Shown here piece by piece: positions 7,217 through 15,168 of a stretch of DNA of 64,000 nucleotides; position 1 is the first letter of the stretch; each line of letters begins with the position of its first letter. Below the pieces are notes generated by a model. That model saw nothing but the letters and a program-made list of their open reading frames with translations. It was not told the origin of the DNA and ran no database searches. This DNA comes from Nocardioides panacis (GTDB taxonomy: Bacteria > Actinomycetota > Actinomycetes > Propionibacteriales > Nocardioidaceae). The position numbers and the translations under genes are program-made. The stretch covers positions 372,001 to 436,000 of the forward strand of contig NZ_CP077062.1 in the NCBI RefSeq assembly GCF_019039255.1. Direction: 5' to 3'.

Positions 7217-8869
7217 ATGAGTGCGGATCCGAGCCGGAGCGCGTGGTCGCGATGGGTTCCGTGGAGGTTGGTCCTCACGGTCGCGACCGCCTACGCAGCC
7301 GGGTCGCTGTTCGCCTTTTGGGTGCTCCACGCACCCTTGGCCATCGCGGTGCTCTTTCCGCCGGCCGGGGTGAGTCTCGCAGCGCTGATCCTCAGCGCAC
7401 GACGGGACTGGCCGTGGGTGCTCGCCACGGTGTTCGCCACCGAGATGACGATCGACATCGTGCAGGGCTACCAGCTCCCGGCCGCGCTCGGGTTCGCCAC
7501 CGCGAACACGGTGGAGCCGCTGGTGTCCGCGCTGCTCGTCTGCCGGGCACTACCGTCCCCGGTCGACCTGAGCCGTCGCCGCGACCTGGGCGTCTTCCTG
7601 GCGTACGCCGTGGTCGCCGGACCGTTCGTCGGCGCCCTGGTCGGGGCGACCACCATCGCCTTCGCCGCGCACCTGCGCTGGGCTGGTGCGTTCCCGCTGT
7701 TCTGGGCCGGCGACGCTCTCGGCGCCCTGACCGTCGGTGGCGCCATCCTGACCGGCGCAGCGGTGCGGCGAGGCTCCGCGGAGTGGCTCCGGCTCGGCGG
7801 GGTGCTGGCGCTCACCGCGGCGGTCACCGCGCTTGGGTTCCTGCCGAGCAACCTGCCGCTGTTCTACATCCCGGCCCCTGCGCTCTTGTGGATCGCCCTG
7901 CGGTACGGCGTACCCGACCTGGCCGCCGCAGGCCTGGTGTTCTCGCTGACCGCGAACCTGGTCACCGCGCTGGGGCGTGGTCCCTGGGGTTACCTGATCG
8001 GGTCACCGCGGGGGGAGGCTGCCAGCCTGCAGCTGTTCCTCGCGGTCACGATCCTGGCGGGGTGGCTGCTGGCGGTGACGATCCTGGAGCGCGAACGCGC
8101 CGCCGGCCTCTACGAGCGGGAGCACGAGGCGGCGCTGCAGCTGCAACGGGCCATGCTGCCCGAGCTGCCGCGGCTCCTGCCGGGAGTCACCGTCGGCGCT
8201 CTCTACCGTCCCGCGGACACAGCGAACGCGGCCGGCGGTGACTGGTACGACGTCTTCGCGCTGACGGGCGGCCGGGTCGGCATCGCCGTGGGCGACGTCG
8301 TCGGGCACGAGCTGCGGGCTGCGGTGGCGATGGGGCGTCTGCACACGGTGCTGCGCCTGGCCGCGACCGCGCCCGGGAATGGACCAGCCGCCGTGCTCGC
8401 GGCGCTGGACAGCGCCTGTGCAGCCATTCCCGACGCGCTGTGTACCACCGTGGGCTACGCGGAGTACCAGCCTCGAACCGGCGAGTTGCGTTACGCCTGC
8501 GCGGGCCACCCACCGCCGATGCTGGTGACCGCGAAGGGCGAGCCGCAGTACCTGTCGGAGGGGCGATCGACCCCGTTGGGCGTCACCGACCTGGCGCGCG
8601 AGGACGCCGTCGTCCACGTCCCCCCGGCGTCGACGCTCGTGTGGTACTCCGACGGGCTGGTGGAGCGCCGGAGCGAGGACATCGACACGGGCCTGGCGCG
8701 GCTGGTCACGGCGACTCGCGACCTACCCCTCCAGCAGCAACCGGACCAGTGGTGCGAGTCGATCCTCCATGCGCTGACGGACCACAGTCACATCGAGGAC
8801 GACATCGTCTTGATCTGCGTTCGGCTGCTCGGCGTGCACGTCGAAGCGCCCATGAGTCCCCAGGACTGA
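7217..8869 (+). CDS. MASE1-domain membrane sensor with PP2C (SpoIIE-type) phosphatase domain
   Basis: A 550-residue protein. Residues about 12-290 are hydrophobic, with 7-8 membrane helices matching MASE1 (LFPPAGVSLAALIL, VFATEMTIDI, LWIALRYG). A short helix with LQLQRAMLPELP then leads into a SpoIIE/RsbU-type PP2C domain (about 325-545) with the metal-site motif AGGDWYDVF, then VGDVVGHEL, LRYACAGHPPP and WYSDGLVERR. It probably dephosphorylates an anti-anti-sigma factor in response to a membrane-sensed signal, as in RsbU pathways. The ATG at 7217 is chosen because the frame upstream lacks coding bias and overlaps the zinc-ribbon gene. A HATPase anti-sigma-like protein occurs elsewhere in the window (35.2 kb). 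Confidence 0.85.
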   Translation: MSADPSRSAWSRWVPWRLVLTVATAYAAGSLFAFWVLHAPLAIAVLFPPAGVSLAALILSARRDWPWVLATVFATEMTIDIVQGYQLPAALGFATANTVEPLVSALLVCRALPSPVDLSRRRDLGVFLAYAVVAGPFVGALVGATTIAFAAHLRWAGAFPLFWAGDALGALTVGGAILTGAAVRRGSAEWLRLGGVLALTAAVTALGFLPSNLPLFYIPAPALLWIALRYGVPDLAAAGLVFSLTANLVTALGRGPWGYLIGSPRGEAASLQLFLAVTILAGWLLAVTILERERAAGLYEREHEAALQLQRAMLPELPRLLPGVTVGALYRPADTANAAGGDWYDVFALTGGRVGIAVGDVVGHELRAAVAMGRLHTVLRLAATAPGNGPAAVLAALDSACAAIPDALCTTVGYAEYQPRTGELRYACAGHPPPMLVTAKGEPQYLSEGRSTPLGVTDLAREDAVVHVPPASTLVWYSDGLVERRSEDIDTGLARLVTATRDLPLQQQPDQWCESILHALTDHSHIEDDIVLICVRLLGVHVEAPMSPQD

Positions 8870-8954
8870 GATCATCGGCGCTCACGAGATGCCGCCCGGG
8901 CTGGCTTCGGCATGAACGGACCTTCCGCTGCGCGCCATTCGTCACTCCGCCGAA

Positions 8955-9072
8955 CGTCCGCACCTTGGCGACGGATCGGTCCATGCCCGGGATCACCCGC
9001 GTGTAGACCTGCTGGGTGAACGCCACGCTCGAGTGTCCGAGGCGCTCACTGATGACCTTCGGTGGCGCGCCC
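8955..9072 (-). pseudogene. C-terminal remnant of a tyrosine recombinase (phage-type integrase)
   Basis: The minus strand reads GAPPKVISERLGHSSVAFT and QQVYTRVIPGMDRSVAKV. This is the end of the catalytic domain of actinobacterial integrases: the S-E-R-L-G-H-S-S motif holds the fourth conserved residue (His), and the Tyr of VYTRV is at the nucleophile position. Nothing upstream on that strand encodes the R-H-x-x-R part or the arm-binding domain, so only about 40 residues survive. Confidence 0.7.
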
Positions 9073-9459
9073 AACTTGGGATCGCAGCACGGCAGCAGTG
9101 ATCCTGCTCCATGACCGCTACCGTCCCCTCGCCGCATCCGGTGACGAATCAAGCCGGACGCGGAAGTGTGCGCACGGCGGTGAGCGATCGCGGGGCGACC
9201 CGTGAGCCTGTTGCCAGTGCTCAGGGCAGAGGGGCTGTTCCGCGCGGGCCCGGTCGCGCTGCCGAAGACTTGGGCTGAGCGATTGGTGTCGGGCGCAAGA
9301 AGGGAAAGCGGCGCCTGCGAGAAGCCTCGGTGGCTGCGCGTGCGGTGTCGAAATTCGGGCTTCACCCCGTCAGGGTGAAGTATCGGCCTCTGTGCCTTGG
9401 CACCTTGAGTGAGACAGCCCGCGCCCTTGGACGTGGGGATCGTAGGAAGGAGCTCACTC
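9073..9459. other. Intergenic region between the integrase remnant and the DUF6325-like gene
   Basis: No supported gene. It contains the hairpin at 9360-9380 and must contain the promoter of the downstream gene. Confidence 0.4.
9360..9380. repeat. Perfect 8-bp inverted repeat
   Basis: CTTCACCC (9360-9367) and GGGTGAAG (9373-9380) flank a 5-nt loop, 80 bases upstream of the DUF6325-like start. It could be a terminator, an operator or a recombination-site relic. Position alone does not decide. Confidence 0.5.
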
Positions 9460-10071
9460 ATGGCGATCGGACCAGTTCAGCTCCTGGTGCTGGGCTTCAC
9501 GCACCCGGACTTCCACGGTGAGATCATCGCCGAACTCGAACGACTCCGGGAGAGCGACACCGTCCGGGTGATCGACTCGCTCGCGGTCTACAAGGACGCC
9601 GAAGGGGAGATCGAGGTCGAGCATCTGAGCAATCTGACGCAGGAGGAGGCTGTCGAGCTCGGCAGCAAGGTCGCGGCTCTGATCGGGCTCGGTATCGAAG
9701 GCGAGAAGGGCCTCGAGGAGGGCGCGGAAATCGGTGCGGAGGCGGCGTCCGAAGGGGTGGAGTTCTTCTCCGAGGAGGACGCTTGGGACGTCCTGGAGGA
9801 GATCCCGAACGACTCCGCCGCGGCCCTGGTCCTCCTGGAGCACCATTGGGCCGTGCCTCTGCGAGACGCGATCGCCAGAGCTGGTGGCTTCCGCATCGGC
9901 GAGGGATTCATCAGCCCGCTCGACCTGGTGGCGATCGGCTTGCTCACCGCCGAGGAGGCTCGGGAAATGCACGCCCGCGAGACGGAGATGGCCGTTGCGC
10001 CCGGCGCCGCCAGGATGCCGCAGCAACGTCAGGAGACCACCATGCCCGAGAAGACGAAGACGGAGGCCTGA
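9460..10071 (+). CDS. DUF6325/DUF1269-like protein
   Basis: A 203-residue acidic protein. The first strand and helix (GPVQLLVLGFTHPDFHGEI, then ELERLRESDTVRVIDSLAV) match the DUF1269/DUF6325 family, which has a ferredoxin-like fold. The central region is a Gly/Ala/Glu stretch (GIEGEKGLEEGAEIGAEAA) where relatives often carry glycine-zipper helices. A second alpha/beta half follows (SAAALVLLEHHWAVPLRDAI). The C-terminal 25 residues are Gln/Lys-rich. The ATG at 9460 has the strong ribosome site AGGAAGGAG. A 25-codon basic micro-ORF starts one base after its stop. The family is linked to stress and gas-vesicle-type regions but has no known activity. Confidence 0.75.
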   Translation: MAIGPVQLLVLGFTHPDFHGEIIAELERLRESDTVRVIDSLAVYKDAEGEIEVEHLSNLTQEEAVELGSKVAALIGLGIEGEKGLEEGAEIGAEAASEGVEFFSEEDAWDVLEEIPNDSAAALVLLEHHWAVPLRDAIARAGGFRIGEGFISPLDLVAIGLLTAEEAREMHARETEMAVAPGAARMPQQRQETTMPEKTKTEA

Positions 10072-10072
10072 G

Positions 10073-10150
10073 ATGTTGGGATCGTCGCGCAGAGTCGCTC
10101 GTCGTACGTCCCGGCGTACCGCACGGCGTGTCAGCAGACGACGCCGGTAG
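10073..10150 (+). CDS. Arg-rich micro-protein (25 aa) translationally linked to the DUF6325-like gene
   Basis: ATG 10073 follows the upstream stop by one base (TGAGATG). The peptide begins MLGSSRRVARRTSRRTARR and is made almost only of Arg, Ser, Thr, Val and Ala. I recall similar R-R-x-x-R-R-T peptides just after DUF6325-type genes in other actinobacteria, which argues that it is a real gene. Such a peptide could bind nucleic acid, acidic protein or membrane. No function is known. Confidence 0.6.
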   Translation: MLGSSRRVARRTSRRTARRVSRRRR

Positions 10151-10393
10151 ACACCTTCACAGGTGAGATGGCCGGGAGCGGCCATGTACCACTGACCATG
10201 CGGGGTCGACGGCCGGCCCCGCACCTGGCCTCCGAACCATGCAGACGAACGGTTGCCTGAGCGAGCGGACTTGGCCCGCGTTTCTGACGTCTCGGTCCAG
10301 ACCGGGCCTCCTCACCCGTCCAGGATGATGCCGGGCCACGGGTCCGGGCGCAGGCTGAGAACCGCAGTGTCGCGTTCTTCGAGGAGGCTTGAG

Positions 10394-10894
10394 ATGAGTG
10401 ACATGCGGCAGCAGAGGGCAACCGGTCCTACCGCTGCGACCGGAGCCACTGAGACCACCGGAGCCCCTGGAGTGCCGCAACAGCGCGGCTACCAGGCGCC
10501 GCCTGAGCCCAGCGCCTGGACCGGTTGGGTGACCTTCGCCGCGATGATGATGGTCCTGCTTGGCGTCTTTCAGGCGATCGCCGGGCTCGTTGCGCTGTTC
10601 GATGACGGCTACTACCTGGTCGGACCCAGCGGCTTGGTGGTCAACGTCAACTACACCACCTGGGGCTGGGTGCACCTGATCGTCGGTCTCGCTGCCCTCG
10701 CCGCTGGGTTCGGGCTCTTCCGGGGTGCCATGTGGGCTCGGGTCCTCGGCATCACGGTGGCGTCGATCAGCGCGATCGTGAACTTCGCGTTCATCGCGGC
10801 GTTCCCGTTCTGGGCGCTCACGATGATCACGCTCGACGTGATCTTCATCTACGCCATCGCGGCCCACGGACGGGAGCTTCAGAACCAGGGCTGA
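10394..10894 (+). CDS. DUF7144-type four-helix membrane protein
   Basis: A 166-residue protein. A flexible N-terminus (residues 1-43, Thr/Gly/Pro-rich) is followed by four membrane helices: GWVTFAAMMMVLLGVFQAIAG, a helix starting at TTWGWVHLIVG, then MWARVLGITVASISAIVNF, and the last helix with MITLDVIFIYAI. The W-x-x-F-A-x-x-M-M start and the DDGYYLV loop are the family hallmarks. The ATG at 10394 follows GAGGAGGCTTGAG, a good ribosome site. Function unknown. It stands alone and its promoter must lie in the 240 bases upstream. Confidence 0.8.
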   Translation: MSDMRQQRATGPTAATGATETTGAPGVPQQRGYQAPPEPSAWTGWVTFAAMMMVLLGVFQAIAGLVALFDDGYYLVGPSGLVVNVNYTTWGWVHLIVGLAALAAGFGLFRGAMWARVLGITVASISAIVNFAFIAAFPFWALTMITLDVIFIYAIAAHGRELQNQG

Positions 10895-11198
10895 CCCCCG
10901 CTGTCCCAGTACGCGGCGGTGCCAAGAGGACGAGGGCCCGGCCGGGGTCGACCTTCCTGGACACATCCACCTGTTGGGTGGGCGCAGAGGCAACGCGGCG
11001 AAGTCATGGGGCGGGTCGAGTCAGCTCGTGACAGATTCCCGGCCGGGCTTTTCGTCTTGACGGCCGCGGCCCACGATCGGGCGCCAGTGGGTCTTGCTCG
11101 CGGGCGCCCTGGCCCTCCGGCTGTTCTGGTGGCTGCTGCCAGCGTGCTTGGTGGTCGTCGCCTGTGCGCAGTTCGAAAGTAGCGTTGCGTGTCCTGAC
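10895..11198. other. Intergenic region between convergent genes
   Basis: Space between the DUF7144-type gene and the 3' end of the LysA gene. A plus-strand hydrophobic stretch near 11090-11190 looks like a lipoprotein signal but runs straight into antisense LysA sequence, so no gene is called. Confidence 0.4.
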
Positions 11199-12458
11199 TC
11201 AGTCGACGTCGCGGGCCGAGAGGTCGTCCCAGGTCTCCCGGCGGACGACGAGGCGGGCGTGGTCGTCGCGGGCGAAGACCACCGGGATCCGGCGGTTCCC
11301 GTTGTAGTTGTTCGACATGGTGAAGCAGTAGGCCCCGGTCGCGGGTACGGCGAGCAGGTCGCCCACCTCGGGCCGTGAGAGGTCCACCCCGTCCACGAGG
11401 ACATCACCGCTCTCGCAGTGCCGGCCGACGACCGTGACCCGCTCCGGGTCGGGTCCGTCGAAACGACCCACGATGCCCGCCTCGAACCGCTGCCCGTACA
11501 GGGCGACCTCGAGGTTGTCACCCATCCCGCCGTCGACGGCGACGAACGTGATCGTGCCGTGCTTGACGGTGGTGACGCGGTAGATCGTGGTGGCCGACTC
11601 GCACACCATGCTCCGGCCGGGTTCGATGATGATCTGTGCCTCCGCGGGCAGGTGCTCGCGCGCGGCACCGATCAGCGAGTCGAGGTAGTCGCCGACGGCC
11701 GGCGGTTTGTCGGCCCAGGTGTAGCGGGCGCCGAGCCCGCCACCGAGGTCGTAGACCGGGAACTCGCCGAGTCGCGCCACCGCGGCCACCGACTCGGCGA
11801 ACGGCTCGACCTCGAGAATCTGCGAGCCCACGTGCACGTGCAGGCCCTGCATCCGCAGCCGGGCGCTCTGCTCGATGCGCCTGATCAGCGGCTCCGCGGC
11901 TGCAGGGACAAGTCCGAACTTGGATCCGTCGTGGCCCGTGAGCACGTGGGCGTGCGTGTCGGCCGTGACGCCCGGGATGATCCGCACCAGCACGTCCTGG
12001 GTCCGACCGTCCGGGACGGTGGCCTCGAGCCGGTCGACGTCGTCTGAGTTGTCGACCACCACCAGCCCGATCCCGTGCTCGACGGCGAGTGCGATCTCCT
12101 CGTCGCTCTTGGCGTTGCCGTGCAGGACGACGAGTCCCGGTTCGACGCCCGCCTTGAGTGCGGTGAGGAGCTCGCCGCCACCGGCCACGTCGAGCCCGAG
12201 ACCCTCCTGGACCATCACCCGCTGGACAGCAGTGCAGGGGAACGCCTTCGACGCGAATACCACGCGTGAGTTCGCCCATCGGACCGTCAGCTTGTCGGCG
12301 AACTCGCGTGCCCTCGAACGGAGGGCTTCCTCGTCGACGACGAGCACCGGCGTGCCGAACTCTGCGACCAGGTCGTCGGCGCGGCATCCTCCGACGACGA
12401 GCATCCCGTCGTCGGCGAGCGTGCTGCCCGCAGGGAAGAGCGACAGCAGGCCGGCCAC
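11199..12458 (-). CDS. lysA: Diaminopimelate decarboxylase-type PLP enzyme (LysA family)
   Basis: A 419-residue fold-type III PLP decarboxylase. The PLP lysine is in FASKAFPC (about residue 70). The phosphate loop is YDLGGGLGARY (about 245), the substrate-binding segment is EPGRSMV (about 285), the active-site Cys of the partner subunit is in GRHCESGDVL, and the final motif is AYCFTMSNNYNG. Together these indicate meso-diaminopimelate to L-lysine decarboxylation. It is not next to argS, thrA or hom, so it could be a second, specialised copy acting on another amino acid. The start is GTG 12458. The ribosome site is weak, and an ORF ends 10 bases upstream, which suggests coupling. Confidence 0.85.
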   Translation of the reverse strand: MAGLLSLFPAGSTLADDGMLVVGGCRADDLVAEFGTPVLVVDEEALRSRAREFADKLTVRWANSRVVFASKAFPCTAVQRVMVQEGLGLDVAGGGELLTALKAGVEPGLVVLHGNAKSDEEIALAVEHGIGLVVVDNSDDVDRLEATVPDGRTQDVLVRIIPGVTADTHAHVLTGHDGSKFGLVPAAAEPLIRRIEQSARLRMQGLHVHVGSQILEVEPFAESVAAVARLGEFPVYDLGGGLGARYTWADKPPAVGDYLDSLIGAAREHLPAEAQIIIEPGRSMVCESATTIYRVTTVKHGTITFVAVDGGMGDNLEVALYGQRFEAGIVGRFDGPDPERVTVVGRHCESGDVLVDGVDLSRPEVGDLLAVPATGAYCFTMSNNYNGNRRIPVVFARDDHARLVVRRETWDDLSARDVD

Positions 12459-12468
12459 GACGGAGCCA

Positions 12469-12684
12469 TCACTCGTGCTCGAGAAAGAGGCAGGCTGCGA
12501 CGCCCGTGGCCGGAAGCTCGCCCAGAGTGGGGTACGCGGAGGAGTACGGCGAGCCCGAGACCGGACTGCGCTCGATGTCCAGGAACTGACCGTAGACGCC
12601 GGCTTCCATGCTCGCGGTGGCGTCCTCGTGACCGCGCGCTTCTTCAGTCCCGGAGGATCCCATCACTGGATTGTGCCTCACCAT
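12469..12684 (-). CDS. Small hypothetical protein directly upstream of LysA
   Basis: The frame ends 10 bases before the LysA start on the same strand. The last 46 codons (from MEAGVYGQFLDIERSP to the end) have strongly GC-biased third positions and a folded-looking composition (PYSSAYPTLGELPATGVAACLF). I do not recognise the family. Possible starts are ATG 12684, 12663 and 12609; none has a strong ribosome site. It may be a leader or partner gene of lysA, or the 3' end of a lost gene. Confidence 0.4.
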   Translation of the reverse strand: MVRHNPVMGSSGTEEARGHEDATASMEAGVYGQFLDIERSPVSGSPYSSAYPTLGELPATGVAACLFLEHE

Positions 12685-13344
12685 CCGGACGGTTTGTGGG
12701 TTCGGCCACCACGGGTAGACGTGCGGACCTCGGCAGATTCGGTGAAGGCTCCATGCCCTCTCCCGAGACTTCTCGTGCCGGCCGCCGGCAACGGTCCGGT
12801 CGATCTGTTCGTAGAGGGCTTCCCTGACGACGCCGCCGTCGTCTCGGCGCCGGAATCCCGTCGACCGGCGGATCTGCGTGGAGCGTGCCGCCGAGGGTAG
12901 GGCGCGCCGCCAGCCGTGACCAGCGTAGAACGAGGCACCCCCTCGGATGTCGGTGCGCTTGGCCCGACATCCGAGGGGGTGCTGCAGGAAACTTTACGGC
13001 GAGCGTCCCGCACCGTCGAGACTCGATCTGACTACTACCCGGCCCGCATCCGCGCCCCCTGGGATGGGATCGGGCTCGGGAAGGTCGGTCGGGGGAGACG
13101 CGCCTGCCGAAGCAGACGGGGGCGTTTCACGTAGAGCTGACCCGGACGGGGGAGACCGGGCCAGCAGGTCGAGCGTAACGCACATCTGGTGCCGAACGAG
13201 TCCCGTGAAGCCGGGACGTTGTGACATGCGCTGCAGCCAATGACGGCCCCAGAAGAGGGGCGTCAGAGTCACGAGAGGTCTCTCGTCATGGTTGCTGCAG
13301 TCTGCTCCTGGCTCAGCGGCGCCACCCGTCACCGCATCTGCTGA
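12685..13344. other. Intergenic region with a long perfect hairpin
   Basis: No supported gene. It contains the 19-bp inverted repeat at 12935-12982 and otherwise no recognisable feature. Confidence 0.4.
12935..12982. repeat. 19-bp perfect inverted repeat (strong hairpin)
   Basis: GCACCCCCTCGGATGTCGG (12935-12953) and its exact reverse complement (12964-12982) flank a 10-nt loop. No U-tract flanks either side. It could be a bidirectional terminator left after a lost gene, a structured small RNA or a protein site. It is the most stable hairpin I noticed in the window. Confidence 0.75.
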
Positions 13345-13680
13345 CGGACCGCGGCCGTCGGCCAGCGGTGGGACACCTTCGACGTCGCGCCGAGTCCTGA
13401 CGGCGCGGACCAGGTCGAAGAGCTGCGTGGGGGAGCGGACCGCCCGAGCCAGACCCGCCGTCGTTGGACAACCAGGTCACGTTGACTGGGTCGGTCCCGG
13501 CTGCGCGGCGGCGCACCGCTCCCTCGGTGTCGGAGCGCGAGTGTGCGGAGAACGCGAAGGTGCGCAGGCCCGGGCTCAGGTCCGCGGTGTCGGCGGTGTC
13601 GGTGGTCGTGATCGACAGCCCGGTCCGGCCGTCACGTCGATGACCACCTGCGGGAACCTCGTCCAGCAGCCGGGGAGCAG
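13345..13680 (-). pseudogene. Broken coding sequence, possibly a response-regulator receiver-like domain
   Basis: On the minus strand, several frames with strongly biased codons can be chained: FPQVVIDVTAGPG, then GLRTFAFSAHSRSDTEGAVR, then LFDLVRAVRTRRDVEGVPPL. The chain resembles strands 3-5 of a CheY-like domain (VVID...; TFAFSAHS; LVRAV) but needs at least two frame changes and lacks a start. It lies just downstream of the GGDEF gene. The family call is tentative; that it is broken coding DNA is more certain. Confidence 0.4.
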
Positions 13681-13688
13681 CGGACCGA

Positions 13689-14714
13689 TCACGCTTGGGC
13701 GGGCACGGGTGCCGCCGCAGGAGCCTTTGCCTCGTACATCCGCTGGTCCGCCTCCGCGAGAAGGTCGTGAGCCGCCACGCCTGCCTCGCTCGTCGTCGCG
13801 ACGCCGACGCTGCAGCCGATCCGGACGCTTCCCACCGAGAGCTCGAAGGGCTCGGCCAAGGCGGTTCGCACTCGTTCTGCGATGATCGACGCCTCCTGCT
13901 CGGTGGCGAGGTCCTCGCACAGCACGACGAACTCGTCGCCGCCGATCCGGCTCACCGTGTCGCCCGGCCTCACGACGCCCCGTAACCGCGCGCCGACCTC
14001 CACCAGGAGCTCGTCGCCGGCCTGGTGTCCATGCAGGTCGTTGACGGCCTTGAACTTGTCCAGGTCGCAGAAGAGCAGCGCCAGCAGGCGACCCCTCCGT
14101 CCGGCCCGGGCCAGTGCCTGGGTGAGTCGGCCGTTGAGCTGCGTCCTGTTGCCGAGGCCGGTGAGGTCGTCGCGCAGGGTCAGGGCCCGCAGCCGGTCCG
14201 CCTCGGCCTGGCGGTGCCGACGGAGCTCTTCCTCCGCCTGCTTGCGCTCGGAGATGTCGGTGAACGTCACGACGGAACCCACGACGACCCCGTGCTTGAC
14301 GATCGGTGACGCGGCGTGGGAGACGGGGAAGCTGGTGCCGTCACGGCGCCACAGCACGTCGTCGTCGACTCGGATGCTTTCGCCGGTCAGGGCGGCGCGA
14401 CCGATGGCGCACTCAGTGGCCGGATAGGACGATCCGTCCTCGTGCGAGTGGTGCACCAGGACGTGCACGGCGCTGCCGATCAGTTCGTCCGTCGGCCATC
14501 CGAGCATGTCGCTGGCGGCCCAGTTGACGAAGGTGCAGCGCCCCTCCAAGTCGGTGCACCACAGGCCTTCGACGACGGTGTCGATCAGCAGGCGTAGGTC
14601 ACTAGCGTCGAAGGCGGGCGGACGGCGGGCGCGGAGGAGACCGCCGGCGAGCTGGGAGGGCACCCCGAGCACGCGGCCCACCGTCGCGAGGACCTGCTTC
14701 GCAGACGTCAGCAC
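13689..14714 (-). CDS. Diguanylate cyclase with PAS domain (PAS-GGDEF)
   Basis: A 341-residue protein with no membrane segments. Residues about 38-160 form a PAS/PAC sensor (LLIDTVVEGLWCTDLEGRC, then VGSVVTFTDISERKQAEEEL). After a coiled-coil linker comes the GGDEF domain (about 178-335), with DDLTGLGNR, LFCDLDKFKAVNDLHGHQAG and the intact catalytic motif IGGDEFVVL. An RPGD inhibitory-site motif (RxxD) sits five residues before GGDEF, so product inhibition by c-di-GMP is expected. It makes c-di-GMP from two GTP. An EAL phosphodiesterase is encoded at 35.7 kb. The start is at 14714. Confidence 0.9.
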   Translation of the reverse strand: MLTSAKQVLATVGRVLGVPSQLAGGLLRARRPPAFDASDLRLLIDTVVEGLWCTDLEGRCTFVNWAASDMLGWPTDELIGSAVHVLVHHSHEDGSSYPATECAIGRAALTGESIRVDDDVLWRRDGTSFPVSHAASPIVKHGVVVGSVVTFTDISERKQAEEELRRHRQAEADRLRALTLRDDLTGLGNRTQLNGRLTQALARAGRRGRLLALLFCDLDKFKAVNDLHGHQAGDELLVEVGARLRGVVRPGDTVSRIGGDEFVVLCEDLATEQEASIIAERVRTALAEPFELSVGSVRIGCSVGVATTSEAGVAAHDLLAEADQRMYEAKAPAAAPVPAQA

Positions 14715-15168
14715 AGCACCTTCTCTGCACTCGCGTACGGATCACAGCGCAGCAGCCGCGCTGCGTGTTCAAGTAAAGAGTCGGTCTCTTTCGGACGCAT
14801 CTGAACCCTTGGCTGCCACCGATTGGCCACGCCAGCCACGGCGTGGTCATCGCTCCGGCGGCGCGGGTATGGCGGAGTTTGTGCAGGTTCTCGGCCCGGC
14901 AGCCTTCATGGCGGTGGTCTTGCCAGCACCCGCGGGTGTTTTCGGACCTCGCGGGAGGCGGACTTCAGGGGTCCTGGTGAGGTGACCTGACCTAGTCAGA
15001 ACGGAACGGGTCACGGATGCTCGGCTGGTCGCTTCGGGCGATGCCGGTGCAACGGCGTTACGTCGTAGCGTGGAACCCAAACTCACCACCGCAGCCGGCG
15101 GCGCCGCCGGCGCCGGGGGAGGCTGAGGCGCCGCAGCGGAGCGCGGACCTGCCTAGCGAGGAGGCCTC
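14715..15168. other. Divergent intergenic region with GC-rich palindromes
   Basis: It separates the GGDEF gene from the MBL-fold gene and must hold both promoters. CACCCGCGGGTG (14927-14938) is a 12-bp palindrome followed by TTTT, terminator-like on the plus strand. GCCGGCGGCGCCGCCGGC (15094-15111) is an 18-bp palindrome 57 bases before the MBL start. No gene is supported here. Confidence 0.4.

Noticed and set aside
11094-11378. Plus-strand ORF with a lipoprotein-like signal (LVVVACA)
   Set aside because: After 40 residues it runs antisense through the LysA gene, with no ribosome site. The hydrophobic start is probably chance.
14869-14985. 38-codon plus-strand ORF (MAEFVQVLGPAAFM...)
   Set aside because: No ribosome site, a mixed second half and overlap with a palindrome. 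Coding cannot be supported.
15094-15111. 18-bp GC palindrome considered as a specific operator
   Set aside because: It consists only of GCC/GGC triplets, which arise easily in DNA this GC-rich, and nothing else supports regulation there.
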